64,000 nt of DNA, from contig CAWCPF010000002.1 in NCBI GenBank assembly GCA_963797485.1, forward strand, positions 620,001-684,000. Direction: 5' to 3'. The notes under the pieces were generated by a model that did no database searches, was not told where the DNA came from, and saw only the letters and a program-made list of their open reading frames with translations. This DNA is from CAWAND01 sp963797485 (lineage in GTDB: Bacteria; Chloroflexota; Anaerolineae; Anaerolineales; E44-bin32). Positions 43,652-52,017 of this stretch are shown one piece after another. The first letter of the stretch is position 1. The number at the start of each line of letters is the position of its first letter. The translations under genes were made by a program, and so were the position numbers.

Positions 43652-44821
43652 TCAAGCCCTGGCCGAAGAAGTTGATTTCCCCTGGCGAGAAGAGCCGTCC
43701 GGGGAAAATGCATTCTCAGCGATAAGCTGAGCGATGTTCTTGGCTGCATCGGGCCTGGCGATCTGACGACAGATTGCCGAGGCCTTTTCTATGAGCTCCG
43801 GCTGGCGCAGCCAGCGAGACACAGCCGCGGCGGTGGTCTCCGGGCCCGGCGCCCACAGGCCGACCCCCTTCCCGACAACGTATTCGACATTGCCTTCTTC
43901 TTGGCCCGGAAGCCGGTTGTACAACACCATCGGCAGCCCCGAGTTGAGGGCTTCGGTGATCGTGCCGGGACCGGCCTTGGTCACCAGCAGCGTGGCGGCG
44001 GTCATCATTTCGGGCAGTTCGCTGACAAATCCGTAGATAAACGTCGGCACTTCCCAATTCACTTTCTCGAGCCGCAATTTCAGTTTCCGGTTTCGTCCGG
44101 CCACCACCGCCAGGCCAAAGTTCCCGGACCGGCGCGCCACCGCCCGGGCTGTGTCATACAGCGGTCCCATCCCCTCGCTGCCGCCGATGATCAACACCAT
44201 CGGACGATCCAGGGGCCAACCCAGCCGTGTGCGCGCTTCTTCGGCGCTGAGGGTCGGATGGCTGAATCGCTGGGCAACCGGCAAACCCAAAACGTGGATG
44301 TTGGCCTCTTGCAGGCCGAGCGCAAGCGCCTTGGCCTTGGCCACCTCGGTGGCCACGACATACAGATTGACATCCCGGTGATACCAGGCGGCGTGCGCCG
44401 ACACCAGATCGGTGACGACCACCATGAAAGGCAGTCCTTCGGGGCGGAGCGCCCGGATGACGGGCCACGTCAGGAAGGGATGGACCGAAACGACCATGTC
44501 GGCCGGATGCTCAGAAACCACCCGGTGTGCGGCCGAACGCACGTACGGCCAGACGGCGCTTGTCAGCGCCAGGCGCCGGAACTCGCCGTCAAATAGCTTG
44601 TAGCCGAGCTCCCACGCTTTGGGGACTCTGACCATGCTGGGGTAGGCTTCGGGAAGCAGATCGAAGGGCCGCGGGGCGTATTCCTTGAAAACGTCAACCA
44701 TGTCGGGTTCGACCACGCCCGGGAATTCGGTGTGCAGGGCTTCGACGATGGCTTCGGCGGCGCTGCGGTGCCCGCCGCCCGTGTCCGAGAAGAGGAAAAG
44801 TACGCGCTTAGGCTTACTCAT
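43652..44821 (-). CDS. MGDG-synthase-type (GT28) glycosyltransferase
   Basis: A 389-residue glycosyltransferase of the diacylglycerol galactosyl/glucosyltransferase type. VLFLFSDTGGGHRSAAEAIV is the hallmark N-terminal loop, VVTDLVSAHAAWYH follows, and the C-terminal donor region is MVLIIGGSEGMGPLYDTARA and TKAGPGTITEALNSGLPMVL. It probably makes membrane glycolipids at the cytoplasmic face. Its ATG lies within the end of the DUF951 gene (8-base overlap), so the two are translationally linked. Intact frame. Confidence 0.88.
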   Translation of the reverse strand: MSKPKRVLFLFSDTGGGHRSAAEAIVEALHTEFPGVVEPDMVDVFKEYAPRPFDLLPEAYPSMVRVPKAWELGYKLFDGEFRRLALTSAVWPYVRSAAHRVVSEHPADMVVSVHPFLTWPVIRALRPEGLPFMVVVTDLVSAHAAWYHRDVNLYVVATEVAKAKALALGLQEANIHVLGLPVAQRFSHPTLSAEEARTRLGWPLDRPMVLIIGGSEGMGPLYDTARAVARRSGNFGLAVVAGRNRKLKLRLEKVNWEVPTFIYGFVSELPEMMTAATLLVTKAGPGTITEALNSGLPMVLYNRLPGQEEGNVEYVVGKGVGLWAPGPETTAAAVSRWLRQPELIEKASAICRQIARPDAAKNIAQLIAENAFSPDGSSRQGKSTSSARA

Positions 44822-45024
44822 CCGCGGCGTCGGCCGGTGCCGGGTGGAGGTAGCCTTTCATGCGCCGCGCCACCTCTCGCCGAGGTAGAAGAATTCGCCG
44901 TCCGCAGCCCCGACACTTCAGGCCGATATCGGCCCCAGAGCCTCACGACGACCCACTCGGTGCTCCCACATGGATGCGGCTTTCGCAACTGCACCACGTC
45001 TTGCATTTGAATTTCAGGCAGCAT
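44814..45024 (-). CDS. DUF951 family protein (frameshifted)
   Basis: About 70 residues. IQMQDVVQLRKPHPCGSTEW matches the start of DUF951. One extra base near 44945 then separates VVRLW from ADIGLKCRGCGRRILLPRRE, the second half with its two Cys-x2-Cys-like positions. The unshifted frame ends in an Arg-rich stretch lacking those cysteines. DUF951 is a small zinc-binding-looking protein of unknown function. Confidence 0.75.
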
Positions 45025-45046
45025 GCTGGGCTCCACAACGGCAGGC

Positions 45047-45095
45047 GGCGATTATACCATCGGGAGGGGGAAGAGCCGTCGATGGTATAATCGCC
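45047..45095. promoter_or_regulatory. Perfect 16-bp inverted repeat with two mirror-image TATAAT boxes
   Basis: GGCGATTATACCATCG (45047-45062) and CGATGGTATAATCGCC (45080-45095), separated by 17 bases. Each arm holds a TATAAT, so divergent transcription of DUF951 and the S2P protease gene can start here. The plus TATAAT ends 8 bases before ATG 45100, so that mRNA would be nearly leaderless. Confidence 0.8.
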
Positions 45096-45099
45096 TACC

Positions 45100-45741
45100 A
45101 TGCTCGGCCTGACGGCCCCCGTCCTGATCTCAAGACTTATCACCCTGGTCATCGCCTTCACAGTGCACGAGTTTGCCCACGCCTGGTCGGCGAATGAACT
45201 GGGCGACGACACGCCGCGCCTCAACGGCCGGCTGACTCTCAACCCGCTGGTGCATCTCGATCCGCTGGGCTCGATCCTGCTGCTGGTGGTCGGGTTTGGC
45301 TGGGCGCGGCCGGTTCCCATCAACCCGTACGCCCTTGAACGCCGCACGCCGGCCGGGACCATGCTGGTGTCCGCCGCGGGCCCGTTCTCCAACCTGCTCA
45401 TGGCCGTCCTGGCCGCCATCCCTTTTCGAATGGGGTTGCTGGACCCGTTCTCTGCCGCCGGGCGGTTTCTGCCGTCCGCCTCCAGCTTCTTGACCGATTT
45501 CATCTTCATCAACCTTATCCTGCTGTTCTTCAACCTGATTCCGATATCTCCGCTCGACGGCGAGAAGGTGCTGGAGTACTTCCTGCCGTCTGAAGCCCGC
45601 GGCACCCTGTACCAGATCCGGCCGTACGGCCCTCTCCTGCTGATGGCGCTCCTGTTCCTGGGACCCCTGGTCGGTCTGGATGTCCTGGGGACGCTGATTG
45701 GATGGCCAACTCAACAGGTGTTCCGTTTGCTCGTGCTGTAG
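45100..45741 (+). CDS. Site-2 protease family (M50) intramembrane metalloprotease
   Basis: A 213-residue polytopic membrane protein. The zinc motif is FTVHEFAHAW (HExxH). The third ligand region is LFFNLIPISPLDGEKVLEYF, with the NPxxDG-type Asp. Hydrophobic stretches are LITLVIAFTVHEFAHAW, GSILLLVVGFGW, LVSAAGPFSNLLMAVLAAIP, FLTDFIFINLILLFFNLIP and LLLMALLFLGPLVGLDVLG. The small size and order are those of the minimal SpoIVFB/S2P-like proteins common in Chloroflexota. It starts at an ATG 8 bases after a TATAAT. Confidence 0.9.
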   Translation: MLGLTAPVLISRLITLVIAFTVHEFAHAWSANELGDDTPRLNGRLTLNPLVHLDPLGSILLLVVGFGWARPVPINPYALERRTPAGTMLVSAAGPFSNLLMAVLAAIPFRMGLLDPFSAAGRFLPSASSFLTDFIFINLILLFFNLIPISPLDGEKVLEYFLPSEARGTLYQIRPYGPLLLMALLFLGPLVGLDVLGTLIGWPTQQVFRLLVL

Positions 45742-45742
45742 G

Positions 45743-46258
45743 ATGACCCTGGCCTATCGGACGACTCAGTTTCTGCGCAGCCTCAGGGCTCATGCCGAAC
45801 TGGGCGACTTGGCCCGTTCGTGGCCCTTCCTGACGCCTCGCCAGCGCCAACTCTTCTTGAAACTCCCATCCGCCGACCAGCTGCACGGCTTGAGAGTGCT
45901 CGACCAACTTTTGGACGCGGGCGAGAGGGATCCCGATCTGTTGGCGGCCGCGCTGCTCCATGACATCGGCAAACTTCGACGGCCTCTCCGCCTGTGGGAA
46001 AGGGTCTTCGTGGTCCTGGCGCAGGCCGTGCACCCTGGTTGGCTGTCCTCGGCCACCGGCCTCGATGGCGCCGGATGGCGGCAGGCGCTGGCTGTGGGGC
46101 ACTGGCACCCTGTTTGGGGAGGCGCCATGCTCCGAAAAGCCGGCGCCAGCCCGCGGCTGATCGAACTCGTCGAACGCCACCAGGGACCGATTGACTTACC
46201 ATCGAACGAGATCGAACGCTTGCTGGTAAGACTCCAGCAGGCCGATAACCAGAGCTGA
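45743..46258 (+). CDS. HD-domain phosphohydrolase
   Basis: A 171-residue HD protein. The HD motif is in AAALLHDIGKLRRP (His-Asp metal pair), preceded by HGLRVLDQLLDAGERDPDLL and followed by GHWHPVWGGAMLRKAGASP and a terminal ERHQGP, as in small HDIG-like hydrolases. The start ATG is one base after the S2P stop, so translational coupling is likely. Substrate unknown; a nucleotide or phosphoester is expected. Confidence 0.8.
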   Translation: MTLAYRTTQFLRSLRAHAELGDLARSWPFLTPRQRQLFLKLPSADQLHGLRVLDQLLDAGERDPDLLAAALLHDIGKLRRPLRLWERVFVVLAQAVHPGWLSSATGLDGAGWRQALAVGHWHPVWGGAMLRKAGASPRLIELVERHQGPIDLPSNEIERLLVRLQQADNQS

Positions 46259-46267
46259 GGAGGTCGC

Positions 46268-47243
46268 ATGCCCGCCAAGGTCCTGATCGTCGGACTGGAT
46301 GAATTGGGCACCTCGCTTGGCCTGGCGCTGGCACGTGCCCCCGTCCCGCCCGAGACGTTTGGCTACGATCAAGATAGGCAGCGAACCAAAGACGCCCACG
46401 CGCTCGGCGCCATTCAGCGCCATGTGCTGGACCCCCGCAAGACCGCCAAGGAGGTCGACCTGGTTATCGTCTGCCTGCCTCCGCGCCAAAGCCAGGCCTT
46501 GCTGGAAGATCTCACGGCAGCATTGAAGCCGAATGCGGTCCTGCTTGACCTGACAGCCAAGGGGCGAATGTCCACGGACTTGCCGATTCCTGAAGGCCAT
46601 GGCGGCAGCGTCATCCAGGGTTTCCCGGTCGTCCGGTCCGACCGGCTGGTCTCCGATGCGGCCACCGAACCGGATCCCGACATGCTGCGCGGCGGCCTGA
46701 TAGGTCTGGCGATCTCGCCCGAAACCAACGAGTTAGCCGTTCAGCAGGTGCTGGAGTTCGCCGAGGCGCTTGGCGCAGCACCGTTCTTCATCGACCGGTT
46801 CGAGATGCAGTATGTCGGAGCGGCGGTCGATTCTCTGCCCGGCCTGCTGGGGCTGATCCTGCTGCGCAGTCTGGCCACCGAGCCCGGATGGGACAACATC
46901 CAGCGCCTGGCCGGACGGCCCTTTGCCGCATCCGGAGAACACGCCGCCGAGCACGGCGCCGATCTGGCCAGGCACCTTTGGGGGCACCGGCACAGCTTGT
47001 TGTCCCAGCTCGATGGAGTCGAAAAGCAGTCCGAGCTTGTCAAGCGCGGCTCTGCAGGCGGATTCGCCCGACGAGCTTCAGGCGCTGCTCGACGAGGCTC
47101 TGGACGCCCGGGAAGCCTGGCTCCAGGCGCGGCGCCGGGGTCTGTGGAACCGATCGGGGGATACTTCACCGGAGGCCCGGCCGCGCGGCCTGTTCGGAAG
47201 CCTGTTTGGCATGAGCACCCCACGCCGGCGCCCGGACGAATAG
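46268..47243 (+). CDS. Prephenate dehydrogenase (TyrA)-like protein (frameshifted)
   Basis: About 325 residues. The Rossmann start is KVLIVGLDELGTSLGLALAR, with AKEVDLVIVCLPP and IQGFPVVRSDRL then LGAAPFFIDRFEMQYVGAAV, matching TyrA-like NAD dehydrogenases. Near 47050 one base shifts the frame. The true end is DSPDELQALLDEALDAREAW then PRGLFGSLFGMSTPRRRPDE, a low-complexity tail. The expected substrate histidine and arginine positions could not be confirmed, so a role in tyrosine biosynthesis is only a family-level suggestion. Confidence 0.65.
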
Positions 47244-47284
47244 GCGCCGACCGCCGGCCCCTGGGCCATGTGTATAATGGGCGC

Positions 47285-47557
47285 GTGCCGGAATGCTACT
47301 GCTACATCCTCGAGTGCTCCGATGGGAGCTTCTACACCGGCTGGACAACCGACCCCGAGCGCCGGCTGAAAGAACACAACGCCGGCCGCGGTGCGCGCTA
47401 CACCCGAGCGCGGCGTCCCCTGAAGATCGTTTACATCGAGCCCCAGCCCGATCGAGCCCAGGCGATGCGCCGAGAGCGCTCGCTAAAATCGCGCACGCGC
47501 CAGGCCAAGCTCCGTCTGATCGAGGCGCAGGAAGCTGCCTCAGTCCGCCAACCCTAA
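47285..47557 (+). CDS. GIY-YIG nuclease family protein (UPF0213 type)
   Basis: A 90-residue stand-alone GIY-YIG domain: YCYILECSDGSFYTGWTTDP is the GIY...YIG pair (here Y-I-L...Y-T-G), followed by RRLKEHNAGRGARYTRARRP with the catalytic Arg and later Glu. I selected the GTG at 47285; TATAAT at 47273-47278 ends only 6 bases before it, again suggesting a leaderless mRNA. An ATG lies nearby inside the domain but would truncate it. Confidence 0.85.
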   Translation: MPECYCYILECSDGSFYTGWTTDPERRLKEHNAGRGARYTRARRPLKIVYIEPQPDRAQAMRRERSLKSRTRQAKLRLIEAQEAASVRQP

Positions 47558-47569
47558 GCGAGGTCCCCC

Positions 47570-48772
47570 ATGGCTCAGCCCCTTGTGCCTCAGGCAAAAA
47601 CCCAGTGGATCGACGACGAGCTGGAGAGCCTTAAGCAAGCCGGTCTGTTCACGACCATTCGAACATTGAGTTCTCCCCAGGGCGCGTGGCTGACGGTCGA
47701 CGGCCAAAAGGTGCTCAATTTCTGCTCCAACAACTACCTCGGGCTGGCCAACCACCCGCGCCTGGTTGAGGCCGCTTGCCGGGCCGTCTCCGAATACGGG
47801 GTCGGGCCGGCCGCCGTCCGGACCATCGCCGGCACCATGGAGCTGCACCGCCAGCTCGAACGGCGGCTGGCGGCTTTCAAGGGCGTTGAAGACGCCATCT
47901 CGTTTCAATCCGGCTTCAATGCCAACCTGGGGACGATCCCGGCGCTGGTGCGCAAGCAGGATGTCGTCTACTCGGACGCGCTCAACCATGCCAGCATCAT
48001 CGACGGCTGCCGCTTGTCAGGCGCCAGCATCATCCGCTATGCCCACGTGGACCCCGACGATCTGGCCCATCAGATCCAGAGCCATCAGGGGGAGGGTTAC
48101 GAACGCGCCATCGTGATCACCGACGGCGTCTTCAGCATGGATGGGGATGTGGCCCCGCTGGACAAGCTTTACGAAACAGCCAACCGCTTTGGGTGTCTCC
48201 TGATGGTGGACGATGCCCACGGCGAGGGTGTGCTGGGAAGGGGCGGCCGCGGCATCGTCGATCACTTCAACCTGCACGGCAAGGTCGACGTCGAAGTCGG
48301 CACGCTGTCAAAGGCTTTTGGGGTGGTCGGGGGCGTGGTGGCCGGCTCGCATACCGTCGTCGAATGGCTCAGGCAACGCGGCCGCCCGTTCCTGTTTTCC
48401 TCGGCCATGACCGTGCCGGACGTGGCCGCCTGCCTTGCGGCTGTGGACCTGCTTGAAGAGTCCACCGAACTCGTCGACCGGCTATGGGAAAACGCGCGCT
48501 ACTTCAAGGCTGAAATGCAGTCCCTGGGATTTGACACCGGCAACAGCACCACGCCGATCACGCCCATCATGCTGGGGGAAGCCCCCATGGCTCAGGATTT
48601 CAGCCGGCGCCTGTTCGAGGCCGGGGTGTTCGCCATGGCCATCGGCTACCCCACCGTGCCCCAGGGCAAAGCCCGAATTCGGGTGATGATCTCCGCCGCG
48701 CATACTCGCCAAGACCTCGACCAGGGGCTGCAGGCTTTCGCCGACGTGGGCCGGGCCCTCAAGGTCATCTGA
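47570..48772 (+). CDS. kbl: Glycine C-acetyltransferase (2-amino-3-ketobutyrate CoA ligase)
   Basis: A 400-residue PLP enzyme of the alpha-oxoamine synthase family that condenses glycine and acetyl-CoA to 2-amino-3-oxobutyrate, or the reverse in threonine breakdown. Motifs: FCSNNYLGLANHPRLVEAAC, DALNHASIIDGCRLSGASII, DDAHGEGVLGRGGRG (Asp contacting the PLP nitrogen) and VGTLSKAFGVVGG (catalytic Lys). The sequence fits KBL better than BioF because of the LFTTIRTLSSPQG start. Intact frame. A threonine dehydrogenase partner is not adjacent. Confidence 0.9.
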   Translation: MAQPLVPQAKTQWIDDELESLKQAGLFTTIRTLSSPQGAWLTVDGQKVLNFCSNNYLGLANHPRLVEAACRAVSEYGVGPAAVRTIAGTMELHRQLERRLAAFKGVEDAISFQSGFNANLGTIPALVRKQDVVYSDALNHASIIDGCRLSGASIIRYAHVDPDDLAHQIQSHQGEGYERAIVITDGVFSMDGDVAPLDKLYETANRFGCLLMVDDAHGEGVLGRGGRGIVDHFNLHGKVDVEVGTLSKAFGVVGGVVAGSHTVVEWLRQRGRPFLFSSAMTVPDVAACLAAVDLLEESTELVDRLWENARYFKAEMQSLGFDTGNSTTPITPIMLGEAPMAQDFSRRLFEAGVFAMAIGYPTVPQGKARIRVMISAAHTRQDLDQGLQAFADVGRALKVI

Positions 48773-48803
48773 CGTTCGTGGGAGGTCCGGCACCTGCAGA
48801 AAG

Positions 48804-48826
48804 AAAAAGAACCCTGGCAAGGGTTC
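48804..48826 (-). terminator. Intrinsic terminator, minus strand
   Basis: The hairpin GAACCCT/AGGGTTC (48809-48826) with a GGCA loop is followed on the minus strand by a run of T (48808-48804). It terminates the minus-strand gene 48916-49233 just beyond the kbl stop. Confidence 0.75.
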
Positions 48827-48890
48827 AATGGAAGTCAACAAGTTGAAGCCGCGATGTTCGATGGCCAGGGCTAAGATATTCTAGCACAGT

Positions 48891-48908
48891 ATGTGAAATT
48901 TGTCACTA
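48891..48908. promoter_or_regulatory. CRP/FNR-like palindrome, degenerate third copy
   Basis: ATGTGA-N6-TCACTA at 48891-48908, in the convergent gap between kbl and the hypothetical gene. It differs from the perfect copies at the outer bases. Confidence 0.3.
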
Positions 48909-48915
48909 ATGGGGC

Positions 48916-49233
48916 TCAGAACTGAAACCGGCTCCGGCTGGGGACGATCCGCCGCTGGTAGTTGGCCACGTAATCCTTCAAGCGCGACTCCAGGTCATCA
49001 AATGACGGATCGTTGAGCACTTCCTCCATGGTCTGTCCGTCGGGAGCCGTGAAGGCGATCAACCGCAGCGGATAAGCGCCATAGGCCGTGTGCCAGGACT
49101 CGGACATGGTCAGGCCGAGTTGTTCGAGTTGGGGGATGAATTCCCCCAGGACGTAGTTGAAGTAGGACTTGCGCGCTTCGGGGATGGGATCGTATGTGAG
49201 GAGCAGCTTGACCGACCTTCGATCGATGTCCAT
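48916..49233 (-). CDS. Hypothetical protein
   Basis: A 105-residue protein, MDIDRRSVKLLLTYDPIPEA and RKSYFNYVLGEFIPQLEQLG followed by LTMSESWHTAYGAYPLRLIA and DPSFDDLESRLKDYVANYQR. The alternating pattern is compatible with a ferredoxin-like alpha/beta dimeric barrel, but no family name can be given. It has no signal peptide. It is transcribed towards kbl and ends with its own terminator. Confidence 0.7.
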   Translation of the reverse strand: MDIDRRSVKLLLTYDPIPEARKSYFNYVLGEFIPQLEQLGLTMSESWHTAYGAYPLRLIAFTAPDGQTMEEVLNDPSFDDLESRLKDYVANYQRRIVPSRSRFQF

Positions 49234-49469
49234 CGCTACCTCGGGGCTAGACCTTCAAGCCGCCACCAGGCCCATCTGCGTTGGTTCGCCAGCCAATGGC
49301 CTGTCGCTCGAGCCGGCTTGGCCTCCTTCGCAGGCAAAGTACGTGTTGCAAACTCACTACTCGCTTCGGCCGGAAAACCGGGCGCATTATAACACCGGGG
49401 GTCCCCGGCGCGCCGGACAGCCGTCTGCCGGCGCCATCCGAACCCGCCTGCTCATATCTGGAGTGTGCT

Positions 49470-50723
49470 ATGACCCTCGATCCTGAACCCCTGCGCGCCT
49501 GTTTCCCCGCCTTGATGAGCGGGGCGGTGTTCTTCGATAACCCCGGGGGGACGCAGGTGCCCCAGCACGTCGTGGACCGGATGACGGATTATCTGCTCCA
49601 CACCAATGCCAACCACGGCGGCGCGTTCCCGACCAGCCGCGAGTCGGACGCCGTCATTGACCGGGCCCACGCGGCCGTAGCCGCCTTCTTCAACGCCGCA
49701 TCGCCGGACGAGATTGTCTTTGGCCCCAACATGACCAGTCTGACCTTCTCGATCAGCCGCGCCCTGGCGCGCGAGCTGCAGCCCGGGGACGAGCTCATCG
49801 TCACCCGGCTGGATCACGATGCCAACATCTCCCCGTGGCTGCTGGCGGCCGAAGACCGGGGCTGCACGGTGCGCTGGCTGGATTTCGACGTGGAGACCTG
49901 CACCCTGGAGATGGCCCAGCTCGAGGCCCTGCTTTCCAAGCGCACGCGCATTGTGGCCGTGGGCTACGCCTCCAATGCCGTGGGGACGGTCAATCCGGTG
50001 CGTGAGATCGTGCAGGCGGCACACAACGCCGGCGCGCTGTGTTACGTGGACGCGGTTCAATTCGCCCCGCACGGCGTCATCGACGTGCAGGACCTCGACT
50101 GCGACTTTTTGGTCGCCTCGGCGTACAAGTTCTTCGGTCCGCATGTCGGCGCCCTGTACGGCAAGACGGAGCACCTCGATCGCCTTCAAGCCTACAAGGT
50201 GCGGCCGGCCCCTGCCCAGCCGCCGGGAAAGTTCGAAACCGGCACACAGAACCACGAGGGTCTGGCCGGCACCCTGGGCGCGCTCGAGTACCTGGCCTGG
50301 GCAGGGGCGCCGCCGGCAACACGCGCCGCCGACCCCGCCGGGGCGGAACCGACCCGGTCGGCCCTCAAGGCGTCCATGCACGACATCGCTGGCTACGAAC
50401 GTGGCTTGGCGGCGTATTTGCTGGACGGCCTGGCATCGCTTGCGCGGGTGCGCGTCTTTGGCCTGACCGAGGCCGTCGATCTGGACCGCCGCGTGCCCAC
50501 GGTTTCAATCCGAATCACCGGTATCCCCCCGCGGACTGCGGCTGAGGCCTTGGCCGATCAAGCCATCTACGTCTGGGATGGGAACTTCTACGCGCTGGCG
50601 GTCACCGAGCGCTTGGGCGTCGAGCCGGAAGGCGGGCTGCTGCGCATCGGGCTGGCACACTACAACACCAGGGCTGAGATCGACCGTCTGGTGCACGCCC
50701 TCGATCACCTGACTCAGCCCTGA
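49470..50723 (+). CDS. Class V aminotransferase, cysteine-desulfurase-like
   Basis: A 417-residue PLP enzyme of the NifS/SufS-like branch. MSGAVFFDNPGGTQVPQHVV, FGPNMTSLTFSISRALAREL, VTRLDHDANISPW, CYVDAVQFAPHGVIDVQDLD and the lysine in LVASAYKFFGPHVGALYG are diagnostic. An insertion rich in Ala, Pro and Arg is seen around residue 285-300. The conserved C-terminal catalytic Cys loop typical of SufS is not obvious, so desulfurase activity is uncertain; such proteins may instead be aminotransferases or selenocysteine lyases. ATG at 49470 chosen. Confidence 0.78.
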   Translation: MTLDPEPLRACFPALMSGAVFFDNPGGTQVPQHVVDRMTDYLLHTNANHGGAFPTSRESDAVIDRAHAAVAAFFNAASPDEIVFGPNMTSLTFSISRALARELQPGDELIVTRLDHDANISPWLLAAEDRGCTVRWLDFDVETCTLEMAQLEALLSKRTRIVAVGYASNAVGTVNPVREIVQAAHNAGALCYVDAVQFAPHGVIDVQDLDCDFLVASAYKFFGPHVGALYGKTEHLDRLQAYKVRPAPAQPPGKFETGTQNHEGLAGTLGALEYLAWAGAPPATRAADPAGAEPTRSALKASMHDIAGYERGLAAYLLDGLASLARVRVFGLTEAVDLDRRVPTVSIRITGIPPRTAAEALADQAIYVWDGNFYALAVTERLGVEPEGGLLRIGLAHYNTRAEIDRLVHALDHLTQP

Positions 50724-50756
50724 TTCAGGCCCGCGACGGGCCCTTAAAGCACAGGC

Positions 50757-50792
50757 AGACATCTAGGTGAGGGGGGCACCCAGACGTCTGAC
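50757..50792. terminator. Bidirectional hairpin between convergent genes
   Basis: An imperfect inverted repeat, AGACATCTAGGTG paired with CACCCAGACGTCT, with a G-rich loop. It has no clear U tract and could be a bidirectional terminator or a structural repeat between the stops at 50723 and 50827. Confidence 0.4.
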
Positions 50793-50826
50793 TGTGAGAT
50801 TAAGTATACTGGAAAGCCCCCTAGCG

Positions 50827-51282
50827 TCAAGGTTGCCCGGCGCCGCCTGTACTCCCCGGCGGCGGTTCGATTTCGGCCAGAAACTCGGCCACCCATTCGA
50901 CCGCCTGGGCGTCATCCGAGTAGGCCTTGACCACCAGACCAGGCGTATGATTTCCGGTGATCATCTTCGAAACCCGGGCGTCCTGGCGGAAACAACACAA
51001 TACCGGTTTGGACCGGAACAGCGCATAGGCAATCTCGTAGCCCACACCATGCGATGGCGTGCTCACTTCCGCCACTACCACATCACAGGCCTCGATCCAG
51101 TCCACGTCCCTTTGGTAGATCGTGTCGGCGTCCACCTGACGTTCGACGGACATCACGTCCGGGTCTGCCAGATGGGCCGTCGGCACGTCATGCCCGGCGG
51201 CCAGCAGCGCATCGACGATCTTGGCATATACCGCCTGGTCCGAGCGCCCACCGGTCAAAGAACAAGAGAAATACACATTCAC
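50827..51282 (-). CDS. Nucleoside 2-deoxyribosyltransferase-like protein (DNPH1/Rcl type)
   Basis: A 151-residue protein: MNVYFSCSLTGGRSDQAVYA, then ALLAAGHDVPTAHLAD, QRDVDWIEACDVVVAEVSTP and SHGVGYEIAYALFRSKPVLC. The FSCS start, the D-W-I-x-x-C-D-x-V-V-A-E-V-S pattern and the GVGYEIAYA motif with its catalytic Glu identify the 2-deoxynucleoside hydrolase/transferase (Rcl) family, involved in nucleotide salvage or clean-up. No frame problem. Confidence 0.85.
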   Translation of the reverse strand: MNVYFSCSLTGGRSDQAVYAKIVDALLAAGHDVPTAHLADPDVMSVERQVDADTIYQRDVDWIEACDVVVAEVSTPSHGVGYEIAYALFRSKPVLCCFRQDARVSKMITGNHTPGLVVKAYSDDAQAVEWVAEFLAEIEPPPGSTGGAGQP

Positions 51283-51382
51283 TTTCGCGCCTCTCCTTCA
51301 CCCAGTGTCCGGCGGAAGCACCGCAACGCAATTCTCCCCCCGGCCCTTTTCGTGCTAATATCGGCTGCAACGGGAGGCGCCC

Positions 51383-51994
51383 ATGGACACCGCGAACCCC
51401 CTGCGTGCGCTCCAGTCGGAAGTTAACCGTCTGCGCGACGAGAATCGCGATCTCAAGGACGAGCTGGAGATCCTGCGCGCCTCACTTCAATCCCTGGTCA
51501 GGCTTCAGACCGTCATTCAAAACATGCGCCCCGATTCGGATGTGGTTGCTTTGCTCGATGACGTCCTGGCTTCCGCGTTGAGCGCCGTCGGGGCCAGCGC
51601 CGGCTCGCTGCTGCTGGTCGATCCGGACAAGAATGAGCTCGCCTTCGCCGTCGTCCATGGTCAGGCCCGCGATCGCCTGACGGGCTTCCGTATGCCCATC
51701 TCGGAAGGCATCGCCGGATGGGTGGCGACCCACCGGCAAAACGCGATCGTGCATGACGTGCAGGCCGACCCCCGCTTTTCGCCGCGCGTCGATCTGACGT
51801 TTGATTTTCAAACCCGGTCGCTGGCGTGTGTGCCGCTTCTCGACGGCGAACGAGTCGTGGGCGTCATCGAGGCCGTCAACAAGACCTACGATCGCGATTT
51901 TAGCCCAGTCGACGCTGACCACATGAAGGTCGTCGCCCAGCTGGTGACGCTGGCCATCCAGCGCGCCGAACGCCTAACTGAAGCCGAGGGCTAG
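51383..51994 (+). CDS. GAF-domain protein
   Basis: A 203-residue protein with an N-terminal coiled coil (ALQSEVNRLRDENRDLKDEL) and a GAF domain from about residue 50 (VVALLDDVLASALSAVGASA, SEGIAGWVATHRQNAIVHDV, QTRSLACVPLLDGERVVGVI, FSPVDADHMKVVAQLVTLAI). There is no kinase, cyclase or phosphodiesterase domain, so it is probably a small-ligand-binding or adaptor protein. It is alone on the plus strand before the convergent pheT stop. Confidence 0.8.
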   Translation: MDTANPLRALQSEVNRLRDENRDLKDELEILRASLQSLVRLQTVIQNMRPDSDVVALLDDVLASALSAVGASAGSLLLVDPDKNELAFAVVHGQARDRLTGFRMPISEGIAGWVATHRQNAIVHDVQADPRFSPRVDLTFDFQTRSLACVPLLDGERVVGVIEAVNKTYDRDFSPVDADHMKVVAQLVTLAIQRAERLTEAEG

Positions 51995-52017
51995 GCCACC
52001 ATCTCCGCGCTGCCGCC

